From: Denitratisoma oestradiolicum | Lineage (GTDB): Bacteria > Pseudomonadota > Gammaproteobacteria > Burkholderiales > Rhodocyclaceae | Length of the DNA stretch: 64,000 nt | Direction: 5' to 3' | NCBI RefSeq assembly: GCF_902813185.1 | Contig: NZ_LR778301.1 | Span: forward strand, 1-64,000 | Shown: in pieces, positions 63,118 to 64,000 of the stretch | Layout: each line of letters starts with the position of its first letter | Numbering within the stretch: the stretch's first letter is position 1 | Position numbers and translations under genes: made by a program | The notes under the pieces: model-generated | Databases searched by the model: none | What the model was told of the DNA's origin: nothing | Seen by the model: only the letters and a program-made list of their open reading frames with translations

Positions 63118-63632
63118 ACGCCATCGACACCATCCTCGACGAGATCATCCGCCGCGAGGGCGGCTACGTGAATCACCCGGCTGACCGGGGCGGGCCAACG
63201 AACTTCGGCATCACCGCGCAGACGCTGGGCAGCTGGCGCAAGCTCGGTCGACCGGCCACGGCTCCTGAAGTCCAGGCGCTGACGGAAACTCAAGCCCGTG
63301 CCATCTACCGCCAGCAGTACATCACCGGTCCCGGGTTCGAGACCATCACGCATTCGGCGCTGCTGCACCTGCTGGTCGATGCGGGTGTGCATTCTGGACC
63401 CAAGCGTGCAGTGCAGTGGTTGCAGTCGGCGCTCGGCGTCACGGCTGATGGCGTCATCGGCCCCAAGACCCGCGCAGCACTGGCTGCTGCCGACCAAGGT
63501 GTGCTCTACGGCAAGGTGCTGGGCCAGCGCCTGCGTCACCTCGGATGGCTGATCACCACCGATCCCAAGCAGTCGGCGTTTGCCGCTGGCTGGATGAACC
63601 GGATGGCTGAATTCGTGGAGGGCACGGTATGA
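63114..63632 (+). CDS. Endolysin, GH108 with peptidoglycan-binding domain
   Basis: 172 residues. IIRREGGYVNHPADRGGPTN has the catalytic Glu of the GH108 (N-acetylmuramidase) motif EGGY, followed by FGITAQTLGSWRKLGRPATA. The C-terminal half is PG_binding_3 (LQSALGVTADGVIGPKTRAA). No signal peptide, so it needs a holin. It degrades the cell wall at lysis. Confidence 0.9.
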   Translation: MNAIDTILDEIIRREGGYVNHPADRGGPTNFGITAQTLGSWRKLGRPATAPEVQALTETQARAIYRQQYITGPGFETITHSALLHLLVDAGVHSGPKRAVQWLQSALGVTADGVIGPKTRAALAAADQGVLYGKVLGQRLRHLGWLITTDPKQSAFAAGWMNRMAEFVEGTV

Positions 63633-64000
63633 CCCCGATCCTCACCACCTTGGCCCCGGGACTGCTGGAAGCCGGCAGCCGACTGATCGACCGCCTGGTG
63701 CCCGATCCGGCCGAGCGGGAGAAAGCCAGGCTCGCCCTACTGCAGGCCGACGGGCAACTGGCGTTGCAGGAGATGCAGGTGAGCCTGTCGGCGATCCTGG
63801 CTGAGGCCAACTCGGCCGATCCCTGGACCAGCCGGGCACGCCCGACGTTTCTGTACGTGATCTACGGCGTAATCCTGCTGTGCGTGATGGGCGCCATCAT
63901 CGGCATCTGGTGGCCGACGCACGTCTTCCAGGCGGCCGAGAACCTGAACAAGTTGCTGGGTGCGGTGCCCGAGAGCTTGTGGTGGCTCTTCGGTGCTGGC
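63629..64000 (+). CDS. 3TM-type holin, cut by the window edge
   Basis: 124 residues visible, no stop inside the window. An amphipathic N-terminus (LIDRLVPDPAEREKARLALL) and DPWTSRARPTFLYVIYGVIL, CVMGAIIGIWWPTHVF. This is the Holin_3TM pattern, with the conserved DPWTSRARPTFLY. The ATG at 63629 overlaps the endolysin stop. A second holin-like gene in one lysis cassette. Confidence 0.8.
   Translation, partial: MTPILTTLAPGLLEAGSRLIDRLVPDPAEREKARLALLQADGQLALQEMQVSLSAILAEANSADPWTSRARPTFLYVIYGVILLCVMGAIIGIWWPTHVFQAAENLNKLLGAVPESLWWLFGAG

Noticed and set aside
1..64000. tRNA or rRNA genes
   Set aside because: No cloverleaf-like TPsiC box with a matching acceptor stem and no ribosomal RNA sequence was recognised by eye.

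Overview
The window looks like chromosomal DNA of a GC-rich proteobacterium, most plausibly a betaproteobacterium (Rhodocyclales- or Burkholderiales-like). This is inferred from codon bias and from the phage and surface gene families; no marker gene is present. It divides into a host surface/envelope locus (about 1-10.3 kb), a defence- and immunity-like region (about 10.4-16.3 kb), and most of a temperate contractile-tailed prophage (about 16.3 kb to the right edge).

Host part: a glycosyltransferase, a small EamA/SMR-type transporter, a large polytopic membrane protein and an O-acyltransferase are joined by ATGA stop/start overlaps. They are followed by a FecR-domain exported protein, a TPR plus outer-membrane protein, and a large DUF4214/RTX calcium-binding protein that looks like an S-layer or type I secretion substrate. 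CRP-like palindromes precede the FecR gene and the RTX gene. Nearly all these genes are broken by single-base indels, which looks like sequence error rather than decay.

Defence/immunity part: an unrecognised gene, a four-helix membrane protein coupled to an AbiH-family protein, an XRE repressor with an ImmA/IrrE metallopeptidase, and an operon of two unrecognised proteins. A 23-bp sequence is shared by the repressor promoter region and the promoter region of the two-gene operon, so the repressor probably controls both.

Prophage early part (16.4-25.6 kb): a P-loop ATPase, a DUF669-like protein, a P63C protein, a PD-(D/E)XK nuclease, a toprim-primase/D5-type helicase, a RuvC-like resolvase and a toxin-antitoxin pair. 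A nested 86-bp dyad lies between the helicase and the resolvase. The packaging region (25.7-39.2 kb) has a small terminase-like protein and two ParB-methyltransferase fusions. These are separated from the large terminase by a block of small, mostly minus-strand genes that carry a five-copy promoter-like repeat. That block was invaded by a recombinase-in-trio (RIT) element with 30-bp perfect terminal inverted repeats; the interrupted gene can be rejoined at the base level.

Prophage late part: head genes follow lambda (GpA-type terminase, gpW, portal, S49 protease with a nested scaffold, decoration protein D, major capsid E). Tail genes follow P2 (V, W, J, I, sheath, tube, E/E' with a canonical T TTT TTG slippery site, tape measure, U, X, D). 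A HigBA module sits reversed inside the baseplate operon. A holin, a GH108 endolysin and a 3TM holin close the window. No integrase belonging to the prophage and no tRNA attachment site were found, so its ends are not defined here.
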